Assembly: GCF_001517975.1 (NCBI RefSeq)
Contig: NZ_KQ950183.1
Location: forward strand, 83,282-147,281
Direction: 5' to 3'
DNA length: 64,000 nt
DNA from: Thermobifida cellulosilytica TB100
Lineage (GTDB): Bacteria > Actinomycetota > Actinomycetes > Streptosporangiales > Streptosporangiaceae
The notes under the pieces: model-generated
The model's input: only the letters and a program-made list of their open reading frames with translations
Told to the model about the DNA's origin: nothing
The model's database searches: none
Translations under genes and position numbers: made by a program
Shown: positions 51,971 to 61,226 of the stretch, piece by piece
How the letters are laid out: each line of letters opens with the position of its first letter
How positions within the stretch are numbered: the first letter of the stretch is position 1

Positions 51971-52822
51971 GTGTCTTCCCCGGCTTCGTCCCAGATCCCG
52001 GAGATCCGTACCGACCAGCCCACGGTCGCGCGTGTCTACGACTACGGAATGGGCGGCAAGGACAATTTCGAGGTCGACCGCCAGGCGGCGCTCGCTCTGG
52101 TCCAGGTCTCGCCCGAAATGCTCGACGTCGCGCGGGAGAACCGCCTCTTCCTCTACCGCGCGGTGCGCTACCTGGCGCGCGAGGCCGGAATCCGCCAGTT
52201 CATCGACATGGGCAGCGGAATGCCCACCCGCAACAACGTGCACCAGGTGGCCCAGGAGTTCCAGCCGGAGGCCCGTGTCGTCTACATCGACATCGACCCG
52301 ATCGTGCTGGCGCACGGGCGCGCGCTCCTCGCCGACGACCACAGCACCACGGTGATCACGGCGGACATGGCCCAGCCCGAGCAGATCCTCGCCAACGAGG
52401 ACCTGAGGGCCCTCATCGACTTCGACCAGCCGGTCGGTCTGCTGTACTTCTCCGTCCTGCACTGCCTGCCGGACAGCGCCGACCCCGCGGGCGCGCTGCG
52501 GACCATGCTCGACGCGGTGCCGTCCGGCAGCTACCTCGCCATCTCCCACCTGTGCAGCGACGACGTGGAGGCGGGCGACGCCTTCACCGAGGAGATGCTC
52601 GCCCTGGGGCCGTGGGGGCGGGTGCGCCGCCCCGCGGAGCTGCACGAGTTCGTCGCCGGTCTGGAGCCCGTCGAGCCCGGCATCGTCGACGTCTCCCAGT
52701 GGCGGCCCGACCCGAACCAGCCGTCGCTCGGCCCCGTCCCCGAGCCGCTGCGCCCCTACGTCGGCCGCTCCTCCGAGACCAAGAAGATCTGGGAGCTCGG
52801 CGGCGTCCTGCGCAAGCCCTGA
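51971..52822 (+). CDS. S-adenosyl methyltransferase, DUF574 family
   Basis: A 283-aa SAM-dependent methyltransferase of the actinobacterial DUF574 (PF04672) group. Typical blocks are ARVYDYGMGGKDNFEVDRQA near residue 22, FIDMGSGMPTRNNVH (the SAM-binding glycine motif) and VVYIDIDPIVLAHGRALL. YFSVLHCLPD and ISHLCSD follow. These proteins are abundant in actinobacteria and their substrates are mostly unknown. AAGGAG lies 10 bases before GTG 51971. Confidence 0.9.
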   Translation: MSSPASSQIPEIRTDQPTVARVYDYGMGGKDNFEVDRQAALALVQVSPEMLDVARENRLFLYRAVRYLAREAGIRQFIDMGSGMPTRNNVHQVAQEFQPEARVVYIDIDPIVLAHGRALLADDHSTTVITADMAQPEQILANEDLRALIDFDQPVGLLYFSVLHCLPDSADPAGALRTMLDAVPSGSYLAISHLCSDDVEAGDAFTEEMLALGPWGRVRRPAELHEFVAGLEPVEPGIVDVSQWRPDPNQPSLGPVPEPLRPYVGRSSETKKIWELGGVLRKP

Positions 52823-52827
52823 CCCGT

Positions 52828-52847
52828 CCGCCCGGTCCTCCGGGCGG
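52828..52847. terminator. Hairpin between convergent genes
   Basis: CCGCCCGG and CCGGGCGG form a perfect 8-bp stem with a 4-base loop in the 27-base gap between the methyltransferase and HNH genes. Confidence 0.65.
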
Positions 52848-52849
52848 GC

Positions 52850-53566
52850 TCACCGCCGGTCCGCTCCGCGTTCCTCGCCCCACTGCCGCGCGGCGACCGC
52901 CGCGCGCTCGACGGCCCGCGGAGGCGGGGCCAGCCGGACACCGGCGTCGGTGAGCATGCTCAGGTCCAGCGTCCACGCCACCCGCGACCGCGCCTCCCAC
53001 ACGGCGAACGCCTCGTCGACGTGGCGGCGGGCCTGGGCCTCGGTCATCCCCGTGACCTCGCGCAGGTGGGCGAAGGCCCGTCCGGCCAGGCCGCGCACCT
53101 GCGCGAGGCCGAAGTGGGTGACGGTGTGGCAGTCGGTGCACAGGCAGATCAGGCGGCGCAGCGCCTGCACGCGGGTCCGCTCGTCGTAGACCCAGCGTTC
53201 GTGCACCTCCAGCCACCGCCGGGCCGCGCGGTCCTCCGCCGCGCCGCAGACCTCGCAGCGCCGTCCCGCCCGGCGGGTGACCATCCGCCGCAGCCGCTCC
53301 CAGTCGCGGGCGTCCACGCACGAGCGGACGTTGGTGAACCAGCACGTGCTGGGCACCAGGTCGACGAACAGCCCCGAGCCCAACGACCGGTCCTCGCCGG
53401 GCAGCAGGTCGGGAACCTCGGGAGCGGCGGCCCACCGCGCCAGCGCGTCCATGCCCGGCCGGGGCGCGTACCACCGCTTCTCGGCCGGGTCCCAGCGCGC
53501 GCCCGCTGCCTTGGCCTCGTCCTTCTCCGCGAACGGCACGTCCAGCCAGATCCGTCGGCCCGTCAT
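52850..53566 (-). CDS. DUF5710 and HNH-like zinc protein
   Basis: A 238-aa protein. The N-terminus (WLDVPFAEKDEAKAAGARWD and PAEKRWYAP) is a DUF5710 module, often found at the end of primases and helicases, where it may bind nucleic acid. The middle (residues about 100-150) has CEVCGA, LEVHERWVYD and CLCTDCHTVTHFG, the cysteine and histidine pattern of an HNH nuclease. If active it would be a DNA nickase or nuclease. No partner gene is evident; the DinB gene upstream is separated by a terminator. Confidence 0.75.
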   Translation of the reverse strand: MTGRRIWLDVPFAEKDEAKAAGARWDPAEKRWYAPRPGMDALARWAAAPEVPDLLPGEDRSLGSGLFVDLVPSTCWFTNVRSCVDARDWERLRRMVTRRAGRRCEVCGAAEDRAARRWLEVHERWVYDERTRVQALRRLICLCTDCHTVTHFGLAQVRGLAGRAFAHLREVTGMTEAQARRHVDEAFAVWEARSRVAWTLDLSMLTDAGVRLAPPPRAVERAAVAARQWGEERGADRR

Positions 53567-53627
53567 GGGCGTCCTCCTCCACCTCGGCGGGGACCATTCT
53601 CCCCTCCCGGCGCAGCGGAGGAACCGG

Positions 53628-53663
53628 CCGGCCCGGCGGCGGGCGCGCCCGCCGCCGGGCCGG
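53628..53663. terminator. Long perfect palindrome after the DinB gene
   Basis: An 18-bp perfect inverted repeat without a spacer (53628-53645 and 53646-53663), GC-only, lies 19 bases downstream of the DinB stop (- strand). Confidence 0.7.
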
Positions 53664-53681
53664 TCCGCGGGGTGCGGAGGG

Positions 53682-54188
53682 CTAGCGTCCCACCGCGCCG
53701 TCGATCTGCTCCCGCAGGATGTCGGCGTGGCCGGCGTGGCGGGCGGTCTCCTCCACCATGTGGACCAGCACCCAGCGCAGCGACGGCGCGGGCTCGTGCT
53801 CCCGCAGCGACCGCACGCCCGGGCGGTCCAGGTCGTCGCAGGCCAGCGCGATCTCGTTGGAGCGCTGTGCCGCCTCCCGGTAGGCGGCCAGCACGCTCTC
53901 CACGGTGTCCTCCTCGGCGGGCCGCAGCCGGTAGTCGCGGAACGGGCCCGGGTCCCCGGCGTAGGCCCAGGCGAACCAGTCGTACTCCACCGCCGCCAGG
54001 TGCTTGACCAGCCACAGCAGGCTGGTGCCCGAGGGCACTCCGGGGGTGCGGGCCTGCTCGTCGGTCAGCCCCGACAGCTTCGCGGCCACCGACTCGCGCA
54101 GGTAGTCGAGGAAGGTGAGCAGGGTAGTCTTCTCGTCGGCGTTGATCTTCGGAGGGCGCACGTCGCCGCGCGGTCGGGAGTTCGTCAC
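53682..54188 (-). CDS. DinB family (DUF664) protein
   Basis: A 168-aa four-helix-bundle protein of the DinB/YfiT superfamily. The metal-binding histidines are visible in WLVKHLAAVEYDWFA, in the second helix, and in VHMVEETARHAGHADILREQ near the C-terminus. Relatives include mycothiol- and bacillithiol-dependent transferases, so a thiol-linked detoxification role is possible. Substrate unknown. Confidence 0.85.
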   Translation of the reverse strand: MTNSRPRGDVRPPKINADEKTTLLTFLDYLRESVAAKLSGLTDEQARTPGVPSGTSLLWLVKHLAAVEYDWFAWAYAGDPGPFRDYRLRPAEEDTVESVLAAYREAAQRSNEIALACDDLDRPGVRSLREHEPAPSLRWVLVHMVEETARHAGHADILREQIDGAVGR

Positions 54189-54393
54189 GCCGCGACACTA
54201 CTCCCGCACGCCCGGACAGAAGAGTGCGGGGGTCGCGGTGGGGGAGCGCGCGCCGCCGGGGCGGATGTCCGCTGCCGCCGAATCCGGCCGACCGAATGGG
54301 TGGAAAAGGGGGCAAAGCATCCCGCTGTGGGGTTGAATGCCGGTGAGCGCGCCCGTCGAACGTCGTCCGCAGCACCGAGGAGGCCAGCACGCC

Positions 54394-55992
54394 GTGCCGA
54401 CGCAGGGAGACCGCATCCGGGGACGGTACGAACTCACCAGGCCGATCAGCAGCGGCGGCATGGGGCAGGTGTGGCAGGGCTACGACATCGTGCTCGACCG
54501 GCAGGTGGCGGTCAAGGTCATCCGCCCCGGCGTCGCCGCCGACCGGCTGGAGGCCGAGGAGCTGGCCGCCCGGTTCCGCCGCGAGGCCAGGATCACCGCG
54601 CGGATCGAGCACCCGGGCGTGCCCGCCGTCTTCGACGCCGACATCGACGGCGACCACGAACAGCTCTACCTCGTCATGCAACTGGTGCGCGGCGTGCCGC
54701 TGGGCGACCTCATCGAGGAGGAGGGGCCGCTGCCCGTGGCGACCGCGGTGGCCGTCGCCGCGCAGATCTGCACGGTGCTGTCCTACGCCCACGCGGTGCC
54801 CGTCATCCACCGCGACCTCAAACCCGGCAACGTCATGGTCGCCGAGGACGGCTCCGTCAAGGTCCTCGACTTCGGCATCGCCGCGGTGCTGCGCACCGAC
54901 ACCACCCGGCTCACCGCCACCGGCAGACGCCTCGGCACCTGCGCCTACATGCCGCCCGAACAGGTGCGCGGCGGCGTCGCCGGACCCGCCAGCGACCTGT
55001 ACTCGCTCGGCTGCATGCTCTACGAGCTGCTCACCGGGCACCGGGTGTTCCCCGGCGACAGCGACTACGAGGTCATGGACCACCACGTCCGCACCGCGCC
55101 CCAGCCGGTACGGGACCTGCGCCCCGACGTGCCCGCCGCACTCGACGACCTGGTGCTGCACCTGCTGGCCAAGAACCCCGAGGAGCGCCCGGCCGGCGCC
55201 CAGGACGTCCACGACCGCCTCGTGCCCTTCCTGCCCGCCCCCGATCCCGCCGCCGCGGACGCCCTTCCGCCCCCCGGGGGCCTGCCCGACCCCACCCGCC
55301 CCTACCGGCGTCCCCTGGCCCCGCGGCCCCGGCCGGACGGCGCCGCACCCCGCCGCCCCGCGCCCGCCCGGCCCGCGCAGCCCGACCACCAGGCCCCGTC
55401 GCTGCCCACCCTCCCCTCCGTCGAGGAGCTGGAGGACGAGCTCGCCGAGGTCGCCGAGCACGTCGAGATCCTCATCGAGGAGGAGCGCTACGCCCAGGCC
55501 GCCGGAGTGCTCGACGAGGTCCTCGACCGGGCCGTGCCCTGCCTGGGCGCCGCCCACCGGGACGTGGTGGAGCTGCGGCTGAGCCGCGCCGTCGCGCTCA
55601 GCCTCGGCGGCGACCACCGGCGCGCCCTGCCCGAGTACCGGGAGCTGGCCGACCACTTCGCCGCAGCAGAGGGGCCGGACAGCGAACGCGCCCTGCTCTG
55701 CCGCCAGCAGGCCGCCCTGTGCCGGGCGCAACTGGGCGAGTCCACGGTCGCGCTGCGCGAGTTCCAGGAGCTCCTCACCCGCGTCGCGCCGGTGCGCGGC
55801 GACCGCGACCAGATGGCCCTGGAACTGCGCCTGGAGATCGGCAGGCTGCTGCTGTACACCGGGCGCGTCGCCGAGGCCCGCCGCCGTCTCGGCGCGGTGC
55901 ACGCCGACCTGGCCGCGGCCCTCGGCCCCGGCGACCCCCTCACCCGGGAGGCCGCCGACCTGCTGGCCCGGCTCGGCCGCGACCGCGCCTGA
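54394..55992 (+). CDS. Soluble Ser/Thr protein kinase with TPR-like C-terminal domain
   Basis: A 532-aa Hanks-type kinase. The glycine loop ISSGGMGQVWQG, lysine in QVAVKVI (near 42), catalytic HRDLKPGNV (near 139), DFG (near 160) and GTCAYMPPEQ are intact, so activity is expected. A proline-rich linker (about 285-350) leads to a helical C-terminal domain (about 355-530) built of TPR-like repeats. No membrane segment is present, unlike PknB-type kinases. GAGGAGG precedes GTG 54394; ATG 54337 is an alternative start. Confidence 0.88.
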   Translation: MPTQGDRIRGRYELTRPISSGGMGQVWQGYDIVLDRQVAVKVIRPGVAADRLEAEELAARFRREARITARIEHPGVPAVFDADIDGDHEQLYLVMQLVRGVPLGDLIEEEGPLPVATAVAVAAQICTVLSYAHAVPVIHRDLKPGNVMVAEDGSVKVLDFGIAAVLRTDTTRLTATGRRLGTCAYMPPEQVRGGVAGPASDLYSLGCMLYELLTGHRVFPGDSDYEVMDHHVRTAPQPVRDLRPDVPAALDDLVLHLLAKNPEERPAGAQDVHDRLVPFLPAPDPAAADALPPPGGLPDPTRPYRRPLAPRPRPDGAAPRRPAPARPAQPDHQAPSLPTLPSVEELEDELAEVAEHVEILIEEERYAQAAGVLDEVLDRAVPCLGAAHRDVVELRLSRAVALSLGGDHRRALPEYRELADHFAAAEGPDSERALLCRQQAALCRAQLGESTVALREFQELLTRVAPVRGDRDQMALELRLEIGRLLLYTGRVAEARRRLGAVHADLAAALGPGDPLTREAADLLARLGRDRA

Positions 55993-56097
55993 CCCCCTCC
56001 CCAGGAGGACGGCCCCAGTAGCCGGGCCGCGCCGACATCACCGCCGTCGACTTCCAGGCCGACCGGGGCCCCACCGGGGCACGGGAGGGCGCGGGCC

Positions 56098-56575
56098 GCG
56101 CTTCCTCGACGGCTCCGAGGAACAGCAGCGCCGGGAGGAGGCCGCCGAACGGTCCGCGCTTCCGGGAGCGGACGGTTCCTGGGCCAGGAGCAGGCACGTC
56201 GTCGACGAGGCCCGGGACCTGCGCCCGGCCCGGTGGCGCCTGCTGCGCGCGGCCGTGCCGGTCGCCCCGACGGCCGCTTCGCCGTCGCAGACCCGCACCA
56301 GTGAATCTACGACATAAAGGCGGCGCTGCGGGCACTGGGCCGACCGGTGGGAGGCGTCGCCCGGCTGCACCGCAACCACCGCAGCGCCCAGGAGATCCTC
56401 TCCCGGGCGGGAGGACTGCCGGACGGGCAGTCCGCGGCGAGGGCCGGGCCGCGGGGAGGTCAGCGCGCTCACCGGGTGCCGCTCCGCGCTCCACGGCGAG
56501 CCTTCCGAGACCCGCGCGGCCGCCGACCGGGAGGCGGAGACCGGGGAGCGCGTTCCTGGTGGAGGCGGACATCGC
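56098..56575 (+). pseudogene. Remnant of a UvrD/Rep-type DNA helicase
   Basis: Three reading frames together give a recognisable piece of a superfamily 1 helicase. One frame reads HVVDEARDLRPARWRLLRAA (motif II region, usually DEAQDL). The frame then shifts near 56268 to DGRFAVADPHQ, which is cut by a TGA at 56302-56304 and continues IYDIKAALRALGRP and LHRNHRSAQEIL. A second shift gives LTGCRSALHGEP. The start and end of the gene are absent. The stop and shifts show it is dead. It accounts for most of the 854-base gap after the kinase gene. Confidence 0.75.
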
Positions 56576-56806
56576 GTGAGCCCGGCCCCGCTCCCGATCC
56601 GCGGGGGAGGGGGCATACCGAATGGTCGGCAGTCTGCGGGGACGCCTGTCGGGTCGGACTGGTTGACACCGCAACCGGAACTGCTGTCGCGCCAGGGCTG
56701 CCCCGGAGGGCTTTGTCCAGGTCAGGAAAGTGGTCTGAAGACTGCTGAAAATGTCACATTCGATACAGGCTCGATTGCGCAGTGTTTCCAACTGGAGTGG
56801 TCTAGA

Positions 56807-56826
56807 TTTTGGGAGCGCTCCCAAAA
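56807..56826. promoter_or_regulatory. CelR-type operator (cellulose regulon)
   Basis: TTTTGGGAGCGCTCCCAAAA is a perfect 20-base palindrome whose 14-base core (56810-56823) is exactly the published binding site TGGGAGCGCTCCCA of CelR, the LacI-family cellulase regulator of Thermobifida fusca, released by cellobiose. It ends 20 bases before ATG 56847, and a TAGATT -10-like box overlaps its left edge, so binding would block the downstream gene. Confidence 0.85.
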
Positions 56827-56846
56827 CGTCGGATTGGACTGCATCC

Positions 56847-57809
56847 ATGACCGCTCCCCTGTCCGCATCCTCCGCCGAAGCCGACCGCTCGGACCGTCCT
56901 CCGGTGTCGGGGCAGCGCCGGGCGCTGGGCGCGCTGCTGTTCGCCGTCTGCTCTGCGGTGCTGGCGGCGGCGGCACTGGCGGTCGTCTCCGCCCCGATCA
57001 GCCTGCTGCTGCCGAGCGAGGCCAGCATGCTGGCCCCCGGCGCCGTCGCGACCCTCGGACTGGCCGGGCTCCTGGTCCTGCTGTCCCTGTGGGCGTTGCT
57101 GGGCCGTGTCCTGCGCGGCCTCGGCGTCCAGAACCCCCTCGCGACCGCCTCGCTCGCCCTGATCGTCCCGGTGGGGTACGCGATCTCGCGGGTCGGCTGG
57201 TACGGACCGGTCGACGCCCTGTGGTGGGCGTCGGGCCTCTCCGCGCTCGCCGGCCTGCTGGTCTGCGTGGCGGCCACCGGTCGGCGCGGCAGCTACCGCA
57301 AGCCCGTGCTCGCCGTCACCGCCGCCCTCGTCGTGCTCGTGGGGGGCGTGCTGACCGAGAACGAGGTGATCCGGCTCGCCCCGCGCTCCGAGTTCGACCG
57401 GCACCCCGCCATCCCGGTGCTGCGCCACCCCGACTGGGACCTGGAGGACGTCGAGGCCTCCCCGGAGCGGGCCGAGGTGCTCGTGGAGTACCGCAACATC
57501 AAGCGCGAGGACGCGGAACCGCTCTACCTCCACGTCTACCGCCGCGAGGCGGAGAACTGGGAGTCGCTGAGTCTCGTGGAGGGCACGCAGGGGCAGGAGG
57601 TCGTCAAGCGCGACGGGACCACCGTGGTGCTCGACGTCTCCAACGGTCCGAGCCTCTACCTCAACCTCGACCTGGGGACCCGGGTCCGGGTCGTCTGGGC
57701 CAGCGGCACCGACGAGGAGCTGCTCTCCCTGGCCGGGTACATCGGTGCCGCCACCGGCGTCGAACGGGCCGAGCTGCGCAGCAAGATCAGCCCGTTCAGC
57801 CACGGCTAG
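56847..57809 (+). CDS. Membrane protein of unknown function behind a CelR-type operator
   Basis: A 320-aa protein with four hydrophobic segments in the first half (about residues 30-52, 64-90, 97-115 and 127-160) and a soluble C-terminal domain of about 150 residues (from ENEVIRLAPRSEFDRHPAIP) that looks like a mixed alpha/beta extracytoplasmic or cytoplasmic domain. There is no known transporter or enzyme signature. No good ribosome-binding site precedes ATG 56847, though the CelR-type operator does. Membership of a cellulose-induced regulon is inferred from that site alone. Confidence 0.75.
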   Translation: MTAPLSASSAEADRSDRPPVSGQRRALGALLFAVCSAVLAAAALAVVSAPISLLLPSEASMLAPGAVATLGLAGLLVLLSLWALLGRVLRGLGVQNPLATASLALIVPVGYAISRVGWYGPVDALWWASGLSALAGLLVCVAATGRRGSYRKPVLAVTAALVVLVGGVLTENEVIRLAPRSEFDRHPAIPVLRHPDWDLEDVEASPERAEVLVEYRNIKREDAEPLYLHVYRREAENWESLSLVEGTQGQEVVKRDGTTVVLDVSNGPSLYLNLDLGTRVRVVWASGTDEELLSLAGYIGAATGVERAELRSKISPFSHG

Positions 57810-58046
57810 GATCCGGTCCGGAAAGCGGCGTGCCCGCGGCGGGCACGCCGCCCCGCCCTCCGGGGGAACGGGGGAGAAGCCCGCGGGAATCCGCGTACTC
57901 GGTCCGGAAAAAAAGTGTTTTCCTCCGGTTGTGTGCGGGAAAGGGAATGACGATCCCGTCCATTCTTCTGCGTTGTCGCCGACCACGGGCGGTGCTAGCC
58001 TCCGAATGTTTCTCCCCTGGGGAATGTGAGACCGGAACGAGGACCG

Positions 58047-58268
58047 ATGAAGCTCACCATGCTTGCCAAAGACGACAAATCGGGCAACAGGGGATGTCCA
58101 GCCGTCTACCTCGCCGACACCGGGGAACTGGTCGTCCAGGGTGCCCGGTTGGCAGACTCCGATCTGGGCGAACTGGAGAATTTGCTGCCCGGGGAGACCG
58201 CGGTGCGCATCGCGCCCGAGACGGTGCTCCGGGCGGTCGAGCGCTACCGGGAGAGCCGACAGTCGTGA
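58047..58268 (+). CDS. Small protein, first gene of the DUF6879/NB-ARC operon
   Basis: A 73-aa protein of unknown function. Its second half (LLPGETAVRIAPETVLRAVE) matches the end of the 70-aa protein at 61227-61439, so the two are paralogues. ACGAGGA precedes ATG 58047. The stop overlaps the next gene (GTGA). A TAGCCT -10-like box lies at 57999-58004 and the leader resembles that of its paralogue. Its conserved position suggests it is a partner or signal for the large protein two genes downstream. Confidence 0.78.
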   Translation: MKLTMLAKDDKSGNRGCPAVYLADTGELVVQGARLADSDLGELENLLPGETAVRIAPETVLRAVERYRESRQS

Positions 58269-58837
58269 CCTCTGCCGGAACCGAACGGTCCCGGCCGGTC
58301 GACGAGGCGGAGTTCGACCAGCTCTTCACCGGCTTCCGCTACACCGCCTTCCGGCTGGAGACCCTCCAGCGCTACGACGTCGACTACGAGAAGGAGCCGT
58401 TCCGCAGGTTCCTCGCGGGCGAGCCGTGGTTCTTCCCCGACCAGGAGGAGTGGGCCGAGGAGCTGCGCGACGGGATCCGCCGGGGCCGCACCTACCGCAG
58501 GGTCCACGTGGTCACCGAACCGCTCACCGACTACGTCCGCTTCGAGTGCGCCTGGGCCTACCGCCCCAACGTCGCGGCGGGCGAGGACGTGCGCATCCTC
58601 CCGGTCGCCGAGGGCGACTGGCCCGAGGGGCTGCCGCGCTTCGACTACTGGCTGTTCGACTCCTCCCGGCTGCTGCGGATGAACTACGCCCCCGACGGCT
58701 CGATGCTGACCCCCGAGCTCGTCGAGGACCCCGAACAGATCGTGCTCGCCAACCTCTGGCGTGACCGGGCGCTCCACCTGTCCGTGCCGTTCCGCGAGTA
58801 CGCGGCCCGCTTCGACTCGGCCATGCGCCCGCTGTGA
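58265..58837 (+). CDS. DUF6879 family protein
   Basis: A 190-aa soluble protein of the DUF6879 type, with FRYTAFRLETLQRYDVDYEK and PFRRFLAGEP near the start, RVHVVTEPLTDYVRFE in the middle and FDYWLFDSSRLLRMNY near the end. Such proteins are widespread in actinobacteria next to helix-turn-helix regulators; function unknown. Here it lies between a small protein and an NB-ARC protein with 4-base overlaps at both ends, so the three are made in step. Confidence 0.85.
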   Translation: MTSAGTERSRPVDEAEFDQLFTGFRYTAFRLETLQRYDVDYEKEPFRRFLAGEPWFFPDQEEWAEELRDGIRRGRTYRRVHVVTEPLTDYVRFECAWAYRPNVAAGEDVRILPVAEGDWPEGLPRFDYWLFDSSRLLRMNYAPDGSMLTPELVEDPEQIVLANLWRDRALHLSVPFREYAARFDSAMRPL

Positions 58838-60990
58838 CTGGCGACCGCCACCCCGCCACGGCCAACACGGTGCACGGCGACTCCGGAGCGGTCGTGCAGG
58901 CCGCAGCGGTCCACGGCGACGTGTACGTCACCGGTGCGGCAGCCTCCCAGGAGCCAGCGCCGCGCCAGCTCCCCATGGCGGTGACGGGTTTTGTCAACCG
59001 CGAGGCGCAGCTTGCCTACCTGGACAGCCTGCTCCGTGCGGGAACGGAGGCACCGTACCGCGACAGCGGCGGCGCCGTGGTGATCTCCGCGATCGGTGGT
59101 GCTCCCGGTGTCGGCAAGACCGCCTTGGCGGTGTACTGGGCGCACCGAGTGCGCTCCCACTACGTCGACGGCGATCTCTACGTCAACCTGCGCGGCCACG
59201 GCCCGGGACCGGCGATGGGCGCGGCCCAGGCGCTCGACGTGCTGCTGCGCTCCCTCGGCGTGCCACCCGAGCGCATCCCCGACGACCTGGACGGCAAGGC
59301 CGCCCTGTACCGGTCCAGGCTCGCCCGGAAACGGATGCTGATCGTCATCGACGACGCCGTCAGCGCAGACCAGGTGCGCCCCCTGCTGCCCGCCTCCTCC
59401 ACCTGTCTGGTCCTGGTGACCAGCCGCAGGGCGCTGTCCGGCCTCGTGGCAAGGGAAGGAGCCGAGCGAGTGACTCTGGATGTGCTCTCCACGGAGGAGG
59501 CGGTCGACCTCCTCCGGAGGACCGTGGGGGAGCGGCGCGTCGACGCGGAGGCCGGGGCGGCACGGGCGCTGGCGGCGCACTGCGCCCACCTGCCGCTGGC
59601 CCTGCGCATCCTGGCGGAACGCATCATCAGCAGGCCCGACACCCCGCTGGCGGAGTTCGCCGCCGAACTCGCGGCGGAGGACGAGCGGCTCGACGCGCTG
59701 GGGGCCGAGGACGACGAGCTGAGCGACGTGCGCGCGGTCTTCAGCACTTCCTACCGGGCGTTGGACGCCGAGTCGGCTCGCGTGTTCCGCCTGCTGGGCG
59801 TGCACCCCGGAGCGGAGTTCGGGGTGCACGCCGCCGCGGCGCTGGCCGGGCTGGCGGCGGCGCGCACCAGACGGGTGCTGGACCGCCTGGTCGGGGTCCA
59901 CCTGGTCCACCGCGTGCGCGACCGCCGCTACCGGCTGCACGACCTGCTGCGCCTGTACGCGGCGGAACGCCTCCGGCAGGAGGAGAGCGAGGAGGAGCAG
60001 ACCGCGGCGCTGCGCCGACTGGCGGGCTGGTACCTGCGCGCCGTCGACAACGCGCGCGCCGTCACCCATCCGCACTTCCGTGCGGTGGCCGTCCCGCAGG
60101 ACGTCGAACCGGCGGAAGTGCCGGTCTTCGACTCCACCGAGGAGGCCATCGCCTGGTTCGACGAGGAGTACGCCAACCTGCTCGACGTCCTGGGACTGGC
60201 GGCCGAGCGGGGCCAGCACGACCTGGCCTGGCGGCTTCCCGTGCTGAGTTATCCCCTGCTCGAACTGCGCGGCCACTGGCGGCACTGGCGCGAGGCGCAC
60301 CTGAGGGGAGTGGAGTCGGCCCGGCGGGCGGGGGACGGCCACGGACTGGCCCGCAACCTCCTCGGACTGGGTGACGCCGAGTGGGTGCTGGGCCGCAACC
60401 GCGAGGCCCTGGAGCGCTACCGGGCGGCGCTCGACGCCCTTCCGGAGGAGGGGGACGGGTGGATCGAGGGGTTCGCGCTGCGCCAGATCGGCCTCGTCAA
60501 CTGGCAGGAGGAGCCCTCCGAGGAGGCTGTCGCGCTGATCGAGAGGGCTGTCGCGGTCTTCCGCCGCGTCGGTGAGCGCAGGGGCGAGGGCATGGGGCTG
60601 CTCAGCCTCGCCGAGTGCGCGCGTGACCGCGGCAGGACCGGCACGGCCCTGGAGTACTGCCGTGCCGCCCTGGAGGCCCTCGACGGGATCGGCGACACCT
60701 GGAGTGTTGCGTGGGGACGCTGTTCGCTGGCGTCCGTGCTGGACTCCGCCGGGCGGCGGGGCGAGGCCCTGGCCGAGTACCGGGCGGCCGCCGAGGTCTT
60801 CCGCGGCTTCGCCGACCACGCCAGCGAGGCGATGGCGCTGACCCGGATCGGGGAGATCCACGAGGCGTCGGGGGAGGCGGACCGGGCCCGGTCCGCCTTC
60901 GCCGCGGCGGCGGAGCTGCTCGGCCGGAACGGGGACCCGGAGGCGGAGCGGCTCCGGGAACGCGCCGAACGTCTCGGCGCGCACGGCTGA
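58834..60990 (+). CDS. NB-ARC ATPase with TPR repeats and N-terminal amyloid-like motif
   Basis: A 718-aa STAND-type protein. Residues about 11-32 carry HGDSGAVVQAAAVHGDVYV, close to short amyloid signalling motifs described at the ends of bacterial NLR-like proteins. The NB-ARC ATPase follows: GREB-like entry VTGFVNREAQLAYLDSLL, Walker A GGAPGVGKTALAVYWAH (about 88-104), kinase-2 LIVIDDAVSADQV and the HCAHLPLALRILAERI region. A winged-helix segment and then TPR-like repeats (about 430-710) complete it. No SARP-type DNA-binding domain is present at the N-terminus. Signalling or defence is the likely role; the effector is not evident. Confidence 0.85.
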   Translation: MTGDRHPATANTVHGDSGAVVQAAAVHGDVYVTGAAASQEPAPRQLPMAVTGFVNREAQLAYLDSLLRAGTEAPYRDSGGAVVISAIGGAPGVGKTALAVYWAHRVRSHYVDGDLYVNLRGHGPGPAMGAAQALDVLLRSLGVPPERIPDDLDGKAALYRSRLARKRMLIVIDDAVSADQVRPLLPASSTCLVLVTSRRALSGLVAREGAERVTLDVLSTEEAVDLLRRTVGERRVDAEAGAARALAAHCAHLPLALRILAERIISRPDTPLAEFAAELAAEDERLDALGAEDDELSDVRAVFSTSYRALDAESARVFRLLGVHPGAEFGVHAAAALAGLAAARTRRVLDRLVGVHLVHRVRDRRYRLHDLLRLYAAERLRQEESEEEQTAALRRLAGWYLRAVDNARAVTHPHFRAVAVPQDVEPAEVPVFDSTEEAIAWFDEEYANLLDVLGLAAERGQHDLAWRLPVLSYPLLELRGHWRHWREAHLRGVESARRAGDGHGLARNLLGLGDAEWVLGRNREALERYRAALDALPEEGDGWIEGFALRQIGLVNWQEEPSEEAVALIERAVAVFRRVGERRGEGMGLLSLAECARDRGRTGTALEYCRAALEALDGIGDTWSVAWGRCSLASVLDSAGRRGEALAEYRAAAEVFRGFADHASEAMALTRIGEIHEASGEADRARSAFAAAAELLGRNGDPEAERLRERAERLGAHG

Positions 60991-61226
60991 CCCCGGCCGC
61001 CCGGCCTTCCCGCAGCCCCGCGGCCGGTCCCGGAACCGGACGGGGGGACGGAGTCCTCGCCGGGGAAATGCATTCTGCGCATCGCATACATCTGGCGGGA
61101 TAAAAGGCAGAAAAAGGGACGCCATTCGCGTTCGGGTGTTGTCTCGCCGGTGGTGCGCTGTTACTCTCGGAAAAATTTTTGTTTCTCTGGGGAGAATCGC
61201 CGAGACGGAAAGCGGTAGAACTCACG

